A DNA stretch of 64,000 nucleotides from Solen grandis (Eukaryota; Mollusca; Bivalvia; Adapedonta; Solenidae): contig CM037792.1 of assembly GCA_021229015.1 (NCBI GenBank), positions 4,101,136 through 4,165,135 of the forward strand. The letters are read 5' to 3'. Below the pieces are notes generated by a model that was not told the origin of the DNA, did no database searches, and worked only from the letters and a program-made list of their open reading frames with translations. Shown here piece after piece: positions 22,801-33,317 of this stretch. Position numbers and translations under genes: made by a program. The number at the start of each line of letters is the position of its first letter. Positions within the stretch are counted from its first letter, which is position 1.

Positions 22801-24921
22801 GAAACACACAAACTCCACAATGGGCGTATATTAGTTACTAAGCATAAGTATATGTCCCACCTAATAATAAGCTTCAGGCTCCAATTCATGAGTGAGAGGT
22901 TATAGGCCTGAAGCTGGCTACGAAATACCAAAACAAATGTGTTGAAATAACGTCTATTTTGTTTCATAATTGATATACTACGTTTAAGAGTGACCCTGTA
23001 TCGCATCCCTGTTTTATTTAGCTGTATGAAGTCACTTTCCCGTTGACAAAAATGACAAAAAATATGTTCTATATGTGAAATCACATCTTTAAGATCAGGA
23101 AATGGCGAAAAAGCACAAATCAGAATACAGTCATTTTGATTCTTGTCTGCTCTATATATTTTAACACAACATCATGGTTGGCTGGCAGTCAGTAATTACG
23201 AATGTGGCTATTTATTATAAGTAAAATTTTAAAAGTAGGTGAATGAATTTAGTGACAACACGACAAAAGAGTGATATCTCATAATTATAACCTTGGTTTC
23301 TGGTTTCTATGAAAGAACACTTTTATCTAAAATAGTGGCGAAAAAGCAGCAACATAATATATGGACACCAACTCACCCATTGTTTCTGTAGTGTTTACTG
23401 TTGTTGATTTGGTTATCTTGACGGTCAATGCTTCAAGTTCTTTGGTTGTAATAGCGACTAAACAAAATATAAATAGGGCCTTAGTTTGGTAACCAAATTC
23501 TAAAAAACGACCATAACTTCATTGACTTTCTTTTAAAAGAGTTGTTTTGTTTTAACACATTGAAGTTTTTTATGTTAATGCCATAAAACCTATGAACCTC
23601 ACAACAACACTCACGGGTATCTATTACGGAAGTTTGCAGGTTACCGATGATGCAATGACTTCATGTGAAATCGTGTATATCTTAAACTAATTATTGTATA
23701 TGAAAAACTTACTTGGATCACATCTATACTCTATTTCTGCAAAGTTAACCAAGTGTGGTAGTTGTTTCACGGTACATTTGCCCAGGTTCCTACATAGACG
23801 TGAGATGTTCTGCTGTAGGAAAGTGTTCGTCGTCAGGTTATTCAGATCGCAGTGTTTGTTACAAAAGTTCTCATCACAGATTGAAAGCAGGTTACATGTC
23901 CGACTGGTGGAGACAGTCGATACTATGGAGATAGACTGGCTCCAGGTGCAATTTAAGTCCCCACCACACAGACCACTTATGCCTCCATTTCTACAAATCC
24001 TTGTAGTTATAGCCCTAACCATATGACCTAGATGAAAAGAAGACTTTGGTTCACATGGCATAATCTGGTTCTAGGGGCATGTTAGCAGCATAACATTAGA
24101 GAGCGATATACATGTATGTACATTTATATATATATATATATACTCGTAGGAATGTTGCTGTTGAATTGTTACGATCATTTGATTTTCTTTTGTGTATAGG
24201 TGTATATAGTGAAGGGTAAAAGAAACATGGGGTATTTTTTATGTCGGTTATACATCATTTGAATTATTTTGATAAAGTTATGTTAAGACAAAAGAAGAGC
24301 TTTAAAAAGAATAGTTTCTTTAAAATGAGATGGGGCTGGTCATATATTGTTAATAAAAAGTCAGGTGATATAATCTTGAATCTGGCTACATAGATTAAAG
24401 ATTCATTTTTGTGTTTCCCTTCAGAATATTGAATAACACAGGTAAGCAACCCATATCAAACAAATCACTCCAAAATGCTTCAATATTTATTTATCGCATT
24501 TTTTTTATACGTCCGAACCCGAATGTTGTAGGTTCGATCCCAAATAGCGAAATATTCTTTCATTAATTAGTAATGACCTTAACAGACGCTAAGTACCAGT
24601 CAATCAAAGAACTCTAGAGAGGGAAAAGTGTATATTGCACAAAACTGTTAAATATTCAACGTAAAAGAAAACTGTTTTTTAGATTCGAAAAGTAAGGTTA
24701 CGAGTAAGTGCTATTTGTATTATCATCTCATATTGTGTGTGTACGTTACAACGTAACTGAAGTTATGTTTACACTTGTATAGTTTAATAATACATGCAAT
24801 GGCTTTATATGAACCAAATATTCTGATGCATATACTAATACATTACGTGTACACTTGTGTACGAAACACTCTTACCTGTGCATATCAAAGTGGTGAATAC
24901 TAAAATAATTCCCATAGTCAT
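19810..24921 (-). CDS. Lectin-type receptor B2, single-pass, two ITIM-type motifs (intact)
   Basis: Five minus-strand exons: signal 24876-24921, lectin 23713-24027, linker 23377-23457, transmembrane 20554-20641, tail 19810-20287. All have GT-AG borders and matching phases (1,1,1,2). They total 1008 nt, giving 335 residues with no stop. Residues 1-15 are a short signal peptide (MTMGIILVFTTLICT). Residues 16-120 are a ten-Cys SUEL/rhamnose-lectin-like domain with LNCT, NISRLC and NFAEIEYRC; it lacks ANYGR and DPC, so sugar specificity is unknown. Residues 121-147 are a Thr-rich stalk. The span is 155-175, followed by the basic stop-transfer RRK. The tail has seven Tyr. SDYGIV (281-286) and VEYATV (326-331) fit the ITIM consensus; VYDIS and TYDHL are possible SH2 sites. 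Four N-glycosylation sequons lie outside the membrane. A role as an inhibitory recognition receptor on cells such as haemocytes is inference. Confidence 0.8.
21180..22020. repeat. tRNA-derived SINE fragments in the B2 intron
   Basis: At 21226-21330, CAAAGGTTGTTGGTTCTAAC followed by CCC contains a B-box-like GGTTCTAACCC. At about 21955-22005 the minus strand reads GTTGGCCGAGTGGTAAGAGC, an A-box-like segment of a Ser/Leu-tRNA-type head. The same A-box piece recurs at the equivalent place in copy C (about 47565-47615), so it predates the duplication. Both are fragments inside the intron between the transmembrane and linker exons. Confidence 0.45.
24510..24630 (+). repeat. Truncated tRNA-derived SINE in B2 intron 1
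   Basis: Contains an exact B-box GGTTCGATCCC at about 24532 and, further on, ACAGACGCTAAGTACCAG, which matches ACAGACGCCAAGTACCAG near 50541 in the SINE of copy C intron 1. The shared position in both paralogues means the insertion came before the gene duplication. The middle part is deleted here. Confidence 0.5.
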
Positions 24922-25013
24922 TTCTGTCCTTTTCAGCATGAAAATCAGAAAACACAAGGAAACGATAAGACAGTCCCCGTTTTCGTGTTACGCCGAGTCA
25001 TTCTGATAACTAG

Positions 25014-25306
25014 TATGGTGGCTGATTTCTGTCATGTCATGTGGTGTGTTTTCGGGGGAATGGTCGAAGGCGAAAATACGAAAAAAACAACTAATTTGGC
25101 GGGTCGAAAAGACGAAAAGTCGAAATTTCGGGGCGAAAAGACGAAAAAATATTTTGTCTTTTCGACGCAAAGTTTCGTCTTTTTGCCTTGAAATTTCGAC
25201 CTTTCGCCCCGCCAAAAGTCATTATTTCGTCTTTTCTTGTTGGCACCCCGAAAACCCGCCAACACGAGGATCAATATTTCGTCTTTTCGCCTTCCGGTAC
25301 GCATGT
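25014..25306. mobile_element. GCGAAAAGACGAAA-type MITE, copy 1
   Basis: About 290 bp, nearly all made of CGAAAAGACGAAA and its complement TTTCGTCTTTTCG, so each half can fold on the other. Ends: TATGGTGGCTGATTTCTG on the left and CGCCTTCCGGTACGCA on the right. The same element in the opposite orientation is at 30436-30715. The open frames seen in several phases are a by-product of the simple composition. It sits just upstream of the B2 signal exon. Confidence 0.65.
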
Positions 25307-25629
25307 GCAAAATGATTGTAAACGCATGTGTTCTTTATTAAATGGAAATAATCATTATAATCGTATCTTTGAAAAATGAAATAATTATCTAATAAGCATG
25401 AAATAAGAATTTCAAGCTTCCGTCAGTGCTATATAGATATGATTCTTAAATTCTTAAATTCACTTGTGCTTTATCAGCAATGCAATTGCATTGCAGAAAG
25501 TAGTCGTCGAAAGAGAAACATTTTATACTGTCTTAGAAATGCTGAATATTTGTATGATACCTTTTTCGTGTTATGTATAGGTGTCGTACATGAACCCCCA
25601 TAATGACGTCACACGCAGAAGTGGATATT

Positions 25630-25669
<40 letters not shown>

Positions 25670-27010
25670 TTTTCTTTTGGAAAGAGAGGCACATTTTTCA
25701 ATGGGATACGGCCTGAAAAAACGTACATTGTAGTATATTTTATGGGGGAAAACTACAACTTCGTTTATCGATTGATTACATTAATGATATAAACATTAAT
25801 TCCACAAAATATTCCAATTCTGAGTCATATTTGACAATATGGGGAGGGTGGAGTTTGTAAAAGTGAGTTCATGGCGTTTGATATAGGATTTGATTTTTGT
25901 AATTTGCCACTCGCTGTTGAAAACTAAAATATATAGAGACATTTTTTATTCTTTCATGTATATTGTTTGATTTTCTGCTCATATACAGGAAGATGTAATT
26001 CACTTGTCAAAGAAAAATACTCTGTATATAAAGTGAATCATTAATGGGTAACAGAGAGTTATTTAATACGAGAGTACTTCTTTGCTGGCTTTTTATACAT
26101 GGATGATGAAATCAGGTAATTATCCACTACTTTGATATTAAATTTTTTGGCATAAACCATTTATTTATTAAATTGCACAAAAAGGTTATATATTCAAGTC
26201 ACTTAACTAGTCTTTACTAATAGCACTAGATTTCATTTGTGAAACATGTTCAAAACTTGGTTCAACCTGGCATATATATATTCACCAACCAATTTTTGGC
26301 TTTTGTGGTCATATCTAATTAGTCATTAATAGTCATTGAACGGATATGTTAATTGAAATATCAAGTTTACATCAATACATTCAAAGGCAATAATACATAC
26401 CGCTAGGTTAATTGTTATTCCTTTAGATATGCACAGTTTTAGATAATATAGGTCTGTTTACATAAATGTGAGACTATTCCTAATTAAAAGGTATTCTTAT
26501 TATCCCTTCGGTTTTATTCCAGATTTCATTTAATTATGACGTTAAAGAAAGCAAAAAGTAGGGAAATATAAGATTAAAAATAAAAAAAAGAACTTTTTGC
26601 CGATATTTCGGCAATATTTTTAAAAAAGAAAATTGCTTCAGTGTACTCTTTTGTGCAGCCGCCATATTGTTTTTATTACAGTTTTTCTCTTTCTTAACGG
26701 CGTGTTTGGTAAAGAGTTTTAGCACATTTTTTACACAGTAATCAAATTATATTCAATTCCTATATGTTTTCCTTTTGAAAACATTATTTTTCTCGAAATT
26801 CAAGTTAATTTCAAGTTTATTGGGATAAATAGATTTTTATGATTTGAACACGAAAGTGAATAAATCGGTGGTATCTCTAAAGGATGAAAACGGGAATAAA
26901 AGTCATAATTTGGATCTTCAAAAGTCAGACCAAAGCATTATTTGATAATGTTTTAAAACAATGAAGTCTAGAATGGTCACTTTTATACAGTAATAATATA
27001 TTTTTAGCAG
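25307..27010. other. Noncoding stretch with a (CT)n microsatellite
   Basis: AT-rich sequence with no recognisable gene. A perfect (CT)n run of about 15 repeats lies at 25630-25661. The open frames here are short and of unlikely composition. Confidence 0.5.
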
Positions 27011-29018
27011 TATCTGTGTGGTAATAGAACCTGTGTGGTAACAGTACCTGTGTGGTAATATTACCAGTGTGGTAATAATACCTGTGTGGTAACAGAACCA
27101 GTGTGGTAATAGTACCAGTGTTGTAACAGTACCAGTGTGGTAATAGTACCTGTGTGGTAACAGAACCAGTGTGGTAATAGTACCAGTGTGGTAACAGTAC
27201 CTATGTGGTAACAGTACCAGTTTGGTTATAGTACCTGTGTGGTTACAGTACTTATGTGGTAACAGTACCAGTGTGGTAATAGTACCTGTGTGGTTACAGC
27301 ACCTGTGTGGTTACAGTACCTATGTGGTAACAGTACCTATGTGGTTATAGTACCTGTGTGGTTACAGTACCTATGTGGTAACAGTACCAGTTTGGTTATA
27401 GGACCTGTGTGGTTACAGTACCTGTGTGGTTACAGTACCTATGTGGTAACAGAACCCGTGTGGTAATAGTACCTGTGTGGTTACAGTACCTATATGGTAA
27501 CAGTACCAGTTTGGTTATAGGACCTGTGTGGTTACAGTACCTATATGGTAACAAGACCTGTGTGGTAATAGTACCTGTGTGGTTACAGTACCTATGTGGT
27601 AACAGAACCAGTGTGGTAATAGTACCTGTGTGGTTACAGTACCTATGTGGTAACAGTACCAGTGTGGTTATAGTTCTGTGTGGTTACAGTACCTATATGG
27701 TAACAGAACCCGTGTGGTAATAGTACCTGTGTGGTTACAGTACCTATTTGGTAACAGTACCAGTGTGGTTATAGTACATGTGTGGTTACAGTACCTATGT
27801 GGTAACAGTGCCTGTGTGGTTTTAGTACCTGTGTGGTAACAGTACCTATGTGGTAACAGTACCAGTGTGGTAATAGTACCTGTGTGGTTACAGTACCTAT
27901 GTGGTAACAGTACCAGTGTGGTAACAGTACCTGTGTGGTTACAGTACCTATGTGGTAACAGTACCAGTGTGGTAACAGTACCTGTGTGGTTACAGTACCT
28001 ATGTGGTAACAGAACCAGTATGGTAACAGTACCTATGTGGTTACAGTACCAGTGTGGTAACAATACCTGTGTGGTTACAGTACCTATGTGGTAACAGTAC
28101 CAGTATGGTAACAGTACCTGTGTGGTTACAGTACCTATGTGGTAACAGTACCTGTGTGGTAACAGTACCTGTGTGGTAACAGTACCTGTGTGGTTACAGT
28201 ACCTATGTGGTAACAGTACCTGTGTGGTTACAGTACCTATGTGGTAACAGTACCTGTGTGGTAACAGTACCTATGTGGTAACAGTACCTGTGTGGTTACA
28301 GTACCTATGTGGTAACAGTACCTGTGTGGTTACAGTACCTATGTGGTAACAGTACCTGTGTGGTAACAGTACCTATGTGGTAACAGTACCTGTGTGGTTA
28401 CAGTACCTATGTGGTAACAGTACCTGTGTGGTTACAGTACCTATGTGGTAACAGAACCAGTGTGGTAATAGTACCTGTGTGGTTATAGTACCTGTGTGGT
28501 TACAGTACCTATCTGGTAACAGTACCAGTGTGGTTATAGTACATGTGTAGTTACAGTACCTATGTGGTAACAGAACCCGTGTGGTAATAGTACCTGTGTG
28601 GTTTCAGTACCTATGTGGTAACAGTACCAGTGTGGTTATAGTACCTGTGTGGTTACAGTACCTATTTGGTAACAGAACCCGTGTGGTAATAGTACCTGTG
28701 TGGTTACAGTACCTATGTGGTAACAGTACCAGTGTGGTTATAGTACCTGTGTGGTTACAGTACCTATGTGGTAACAGAACCCGTGTGGTAATAGTACCTG
28801 TGTGGTTACAGTACCTATGTGGTAACAGAACCAGTGTGGTAATAGTACCTGTGTGGTTACAGTACCTATGTGGTAACAGAACCAGTGTGGTTATAGTACA
28901 TGTGTGGTAACAGTACCTATATGGTAACAAGACCTGTGTGGTAATAGTACCTGTGTGGTTACAGTACCTATGTTGTAACAGAACCAGTGTGGTTCTAGTA
29001 CCTGTGTGGTAATAGTAA
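27011..29018. repeat. Large minisatellite of 17-bp units
   Basis: About 118 tandem units of the form ACCTGTGTGGTAACAGT. Units vary at three places (CTG/TAT/AGT after the first AC, GTAAC versus GTTAC, CAGT versus TAGT). Variants often alternate in triplets, giving a 51-bp higher-order unit. Long open frames with 17-residue periods appear on both strands (for example VPVWLQYLCGNSTSV on plus). There is no start context, splice site or non-repeat flank that supports a gene. Confidence 0.95.
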
Positions 29019-29282
29019 TATACAAGAAAATACCGTTAATTTATGTTATCTGCTTAGTGGCATAGTCCTATTTTGACAGTTACTGGATGCGTACCCTGTA
29101 TGGAATTGATTAACATTATAGATTATAAGATTCTATAATTTAGTATTACATGCATATATTACATTGATATACTCGTATTACGGGCGTATGTAGGAAGGAA
29201 GGTTGTTTCACCACGATATTTGATTGATATGACAGTGGTTGTTTTTAATTTTGAAAGTTAGTACAGTGGTGATTCGTGGTTT

Positions 29283-29284
29283 TA

Positions 29285-29342
<58 letters not shown>
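29283..29342. repeat. (TA)n microsatellite
   Basis: About 28 perfect TA repeats directly next to the left end of the pogo-like MITE. TA is the target dinucleotide of Tc1/mariner/pogo elements, so the run may have been the landing site. Confidence 0.95.
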
Positions 29343-29345
<3 letters not shown>

Positions 29346-30216
29346 GAAACTCCCTAAACCGGACACCCTCGGGACCAGCAAAAAAGTCCGGATTAGAGAG
29401 GATTCCGGATTACGGAGGTTTTGTAAATCAGACTCAGCTGTTGTTGTGGATGATGATGTTGATGATGATATTTTTTCTTAACTTTTTCATAATAGATCTT
29501 TATTGTCATAATTATAATTTGAACATAATACCCACTCTATTTTTCTCTCAGATTTTTTTAATAATCACCTGCTATACTTTCATTCTTTTTCTCTCTGTTT
29601 TTTTCTTTCATTCTTAAAAACAAAATAAAGTCAACATTGTTTTTATAATTTTATAAACATAAATCTCACTTGGACATATGTATGATTACAATACATGTTT
29701 CAAGCAAAAAAACCTTATGCAGCTTTATACATTTTAAGCAACACTGATATGCAAAAATTCAGCTTATTCAGCTTTTTAATGGATATTAGAACTTTTAAAA
29801 AAGTCACCATCTGTATGGGAAATATCTGAATCGAGTATTGATTAAAATATAAACTTACACCTTATTCGTAATAACACTCTTTACCATATACCTGACTGTC
29901 CGTACCATAATTAACCTTAATCCTATAAACCTTATACCTGACAGTCCGGACGATTATTATTTCTTCCCCTTTCACCGCGTTTTTATGAAGAAACAAATAA
30001 TTTTGGAAAACAGCATCCGGATTACAGGGTTTTTTTTAAGCACAAAAATGACAACCGGACCAAAACTTGCGTCCGGAGTACAGAATACGGAGGATCCGGA
30101 TTAGAGAGTTATTTTCTATATGTGTAAAATCAGCAAAAAAACGGGACTTATGAGATCGTCTGGAATGAGAAGGATTCCGGTTTACGGAGGGTCCGGTTTA
30201 GGGAGTTTCCACACTA
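29341..30216. mobile_element. pogo-like MITE (non-autonomous DNA transposon)
   Basis: About 876 bp with terminal inverted repeats: left TAGTGGAAACTCCCTAAACC and right GGTTTAGGGAGTTTCCACAC followed by TA. Subterminal strings GGATTCCGG and TACGGAGG recur near both ends, and internal CCGGATTAGAGAG copies lie near 29385 and 30095. TA flanks and this TIR type fit the pogo/Tigger branch of Tc1/mariner. No transposase frame is present. Confidence 0.7.
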
Positions 30217-30435
30217 TGGTTCAACTTAAGATTCAATTTTTGTTACAATTTTTATTGTCTTTAAATAAGTCTTTTACATTTTTGGTATATCATATTACAT
30301 TTAATAAATTATTTGGTATCAATATACTCTATTCCTATTCCCATAATGCATTATTATATTTCATTAAGCCTGTAATCTATTTCCCTTTTCCGGGAAGGTA
30401 CACCTGTCCATTAGTTCACTGCTCCATACTGCGCT

Positions 30436-30715
30436 TGCGTACCGGAAGGCGAAAAGGCGAAATATTGTTTCTCGTCATGGCGGGTTTTCGGGGCGCCAAC
30501 ACGAAAAGACGAAATATTGACTTTTGGCGGGGCGAAAAGACAAAAAGTTAAAATTTCTTGCCGAAAAGAAGAACAAATATTTCATCTTTTTGCCCCGAAA
30601 TCTATCCCGAAATTTCGACTTTTCGTCCTGCCAAAATTCGGTTTCTTCATCTTTTCGCTTTTGATCTTTCGCCCCGAAAACACGCCACATACATGGCAGA
30701 AATCAGTCACCATAG
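30436..30715. mobile_element. GCGAAAAGACGAAA-type MITE, copy 2 (inverted)
   Basis: Reverse orientation relative to 25014-25306. It starts GCGTACCGGAAGGCGAAAAG and ends GCAGAAATCAGTCACCATA, the complement of the left end of copy 1. The body is again CGAAAAGACGAAA and complement. The two copies face each other across the minisatellite and the pogo-like MITE. Confidence 0.65.
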
Positions 30716-30849
30716 ATAACAAACAAGATATGGATTAATGACAAGTCATGTGTCTATTTGCTTCTTTTTTTTTGGACGGGTTTTTCAACGAAAAATTTCG
30801 TCCATGAAATTGATAATGTCCGGTCGGCATTAGCGGGCGTCTACTCAGG

Positions 30850-31180
30850 TTAACTTTTTTTTGTTATAACAGAAATGTCCTTCATTGGATTGCTTCAATA
30901 TTTGGACATTTGCTGAAATGGTTGGACCTTTATATTATGCAGTTGACCTTGTGAGCTTGACCTTGACCTACTTTTAATGGAAAAACAGAAAAAAATAAAC
31001 AAACAAAAAGGCATCTGGACAGGTTTACTTTTTCGCTCAGGTTGACCTATTTTAACATGCTATAACTTTTATGTCTTTCATTGGATTGCTTCAAAATTTG
31101 GACAGTTGTTTAAGTGGACAAACCTCTTCATTACGTAGTTGACCTTAAAATTTTGACCTTCTTTTGACCCCCCCCCCCCA
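30850..31180. repeat. Two-unit diverged repeat with TTGACCT motifs
   Basis: Two copies, about 190 bp apart, of a module containing CATTGGATTGCTTCAA, TTTGGACA and GTAGTTGACCTT. The module resembles TTGACCTTGACCT-containing dispersed repeats common in molluscs. It ends at a C-run/A-run junction (31160-31210). No coding potential. Confidence 0.45.
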
Positions 31181-31229
31181 AAAAAAAAAAGCCGGAAAAA
31201 AAAAATCCTTAATACCATCAGGTCTTATT

Positions 31230-31600
31230 AAACTTCCCTCTGCTGTTATGGAGAACGTGCATCTTGCACCATATTTAGAAAGTATCCTATATACTTGGAT
31301 AAACATGATCTTGGAAAAAAATCATTTTGTATACCGGAATAAAAAAATCTCTGAAAGGGACATTTTGATTGCAAAAGCATCATCTGGTTGAAATATGTAC
31401 GGGGTTCAAGACATAAATAATTATTGGTGTGAAAAGTATTCTATTTACTGTCATTTTATTATCATTGTGGTACAAAATGTTTATTCAAAAGCGTCATTGT
31501 CCAGTGGCATTGAACATGGACAAAAAAAGAAGTTTGTTGGCTCGAGCCCAAGTGTTTATAAGATTAACCTATGAAAACTTTTGCTCCAACCAACAAGCGT
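31230..31600. repeat. Duplicated intron segment upstream of copy D
   Basis: Aligns with 2085-2350 (inside copy A) and 51010-51151 (before the second gap). Shared strings include GAGAACGTGCATCTTGCAC, ATCATTTTGT and GACATTTTGATTGCAAA, and GGCTCGAGCCCAAGTGTTT against GGGCTCGATCCCAAATG. Its place relative to the lectin exon is the same as in copy A, which supports the block X/block Y duplication. Confidence 0.5.
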
Positions 31601-33317
31601 CTAGTGAAACTTAATATAGGTACATATTGTAAGAACATGTTTTTAAAATCGACATAAAGTTATCAGATTAACCTTAATATCTATATTTGAGTTTGTGGTT
31701 TAAAATACAACTAAATGATATAGTTGGGATATAAATTGGTACTAGTTATATCAGTCGTTGAGATTTTAACTCAAATCCAGAAAAGTGCCAATCGCCATAT
31801 TTAGTCGAAGCATGGAACTTATATGAACGTTATGCTGTTTCATGGCGGACCACGTTAACAAAGGTTTACTCTTAGGTCCAAATGCTTGTTTATGTTTTTG
31901 TTCTATGTTCCTACTTCTTAGTTTTATGTTTCTACTCCTTTGTTCTATATTCAAAATCCAACGTCTATATGCTATGTCCTAAGTTCCATGTCTCCTTACC
32001 GTATCCCTGCTTTGTTATATTTTTCAAAGTGCTTCGTTTCACTTTCTAAATCCTTACCTCCCCCTTTTTAAAACATACAGTAAAATTCATATGGAATGTT
32101 ATTGATATAATACCAACAAGTAAACTAAACTACACAAGTAAAGTCCTTTGTGACGTATGCCTATCATTATGGTCCATATTTTACAATATATACACGATGT
32201 ATTCGTACAAGCCGTTAATTAATGTTATATGTTACGCCACTAGTATTATATAGTAAAGCGACAACAAAGTGTGAATGTGGAGAGAGAAAGACCCTATGCG
32301 TGTTCACAAAGAGGACATAGGAACGAACAGAGGCTCGTGATATGAAAGAACCATATCGTTCGATTTATATACAAGTACTAGAATTATATGATTTTATGTG
32401 CAGTGCCCTTGTGGGTAAAACAAATGGCAGTGGGGGGGGGGGGGGGGGTCCTGTATAACTGTGAGATGTTCTGCTGTAGGACAGTGTCCTTCGTCAGGTT
32501 AGTTAGATCGCAGTTGCGGCTACAATAATTCCCATCACAGCTTGAGGAAACTGTTTCCTGCAACTGCTGAAAAGACCGAAAGGTGGAGAAAACTGCTACT
32601 ATGGAGTCAGACTGACTGTAGGACACCACACAGACCATCTACGCCTCCCTTTCTACATATCCTTGTGGCCGCAGCCCCAACCACCTGACCTAGGCACATA
32701 TCTGAATGATACGGTTGTTTTAAAAAGACAGAAATAAATGAATTATAGTCTAGACTTTTCTGAAAACGGCCAATACCGATATGTATGTTTATATCTGTAT
32801 TCTCTAACATCATTTCTGGAAATGATTTTTATTTCTTTATATATTGTTAATGGCTATGAATATTTTACCGGCCGATGCTAATGAAAAGATGGAGTAAATC
32901 TGTTTCTTTAACATAGAGGAGGACAAATGCAATACTAGAATATTGGAAACTTAATCATACATGTATGTAAGTTATGCATGACCATGACATTAAAGCAATA
33001 AACGTGGATGAAGTTCATCATGCTTTACAATTTCACCATATTTTTCTCAAATATTTGTCAGTGCATAAGGAAGTAAATGTTTTGATAGAGTATACTGTTA
33101 CATATTACACCTAGTTATGTATACACAACACTGTAGAGGGAACTCCCTATTCTAAGAATAACTTGTTTACTAGTTTTGTTCTAGAGTGATCTATTAGGGG
33201 ATCCCTGTTCTAAAAATAAATTGTTTACAAGTATATTTGTTTATTGGAACTTTCCTTCTTTCTATGGAAAATTCTAGAAGTCTCATGTATTCTGTTTACA
33301 CTTTAGAACATTCTTTT

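Noticed and set aside
22662..23084. Minus-strand frame of 140 codons inside the B2 intron between membrane and linker exons
   Set aside because: No recognisable domain or splice context, and its composition is as expected for chance. The matching segment in copy C is not open. The spliced model is complete without it.
23694..24026. Plus-strand frame of 110 codons opposite the B2 lectin exon
   Set aside because: It is the antisense shadow of the conserved minus-strand lectin exon, which has good splice sites and family similarity.
27409..28930. Long open frames of about 75-131 codons on both strands (VPVWLQYLCGN and LLPHRYCNHTGT repeats)
   Set aside because: They lie wholly within the 17-bp minisatellite, exist on both strands and in several phases, and have no flanking coding sequence.
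27011..29018. CRISPR-like array
   Set aside because: Units are directly adjacent with no unique spacers, in a eukaryotic context.
29276..29617. Plus-strand frame starting in the (TA)n run and entering the pogo-like MITE
   Set aside because: The (IY)n start is microsatellite translation and the rest is MITE sequence with no transposase motif.
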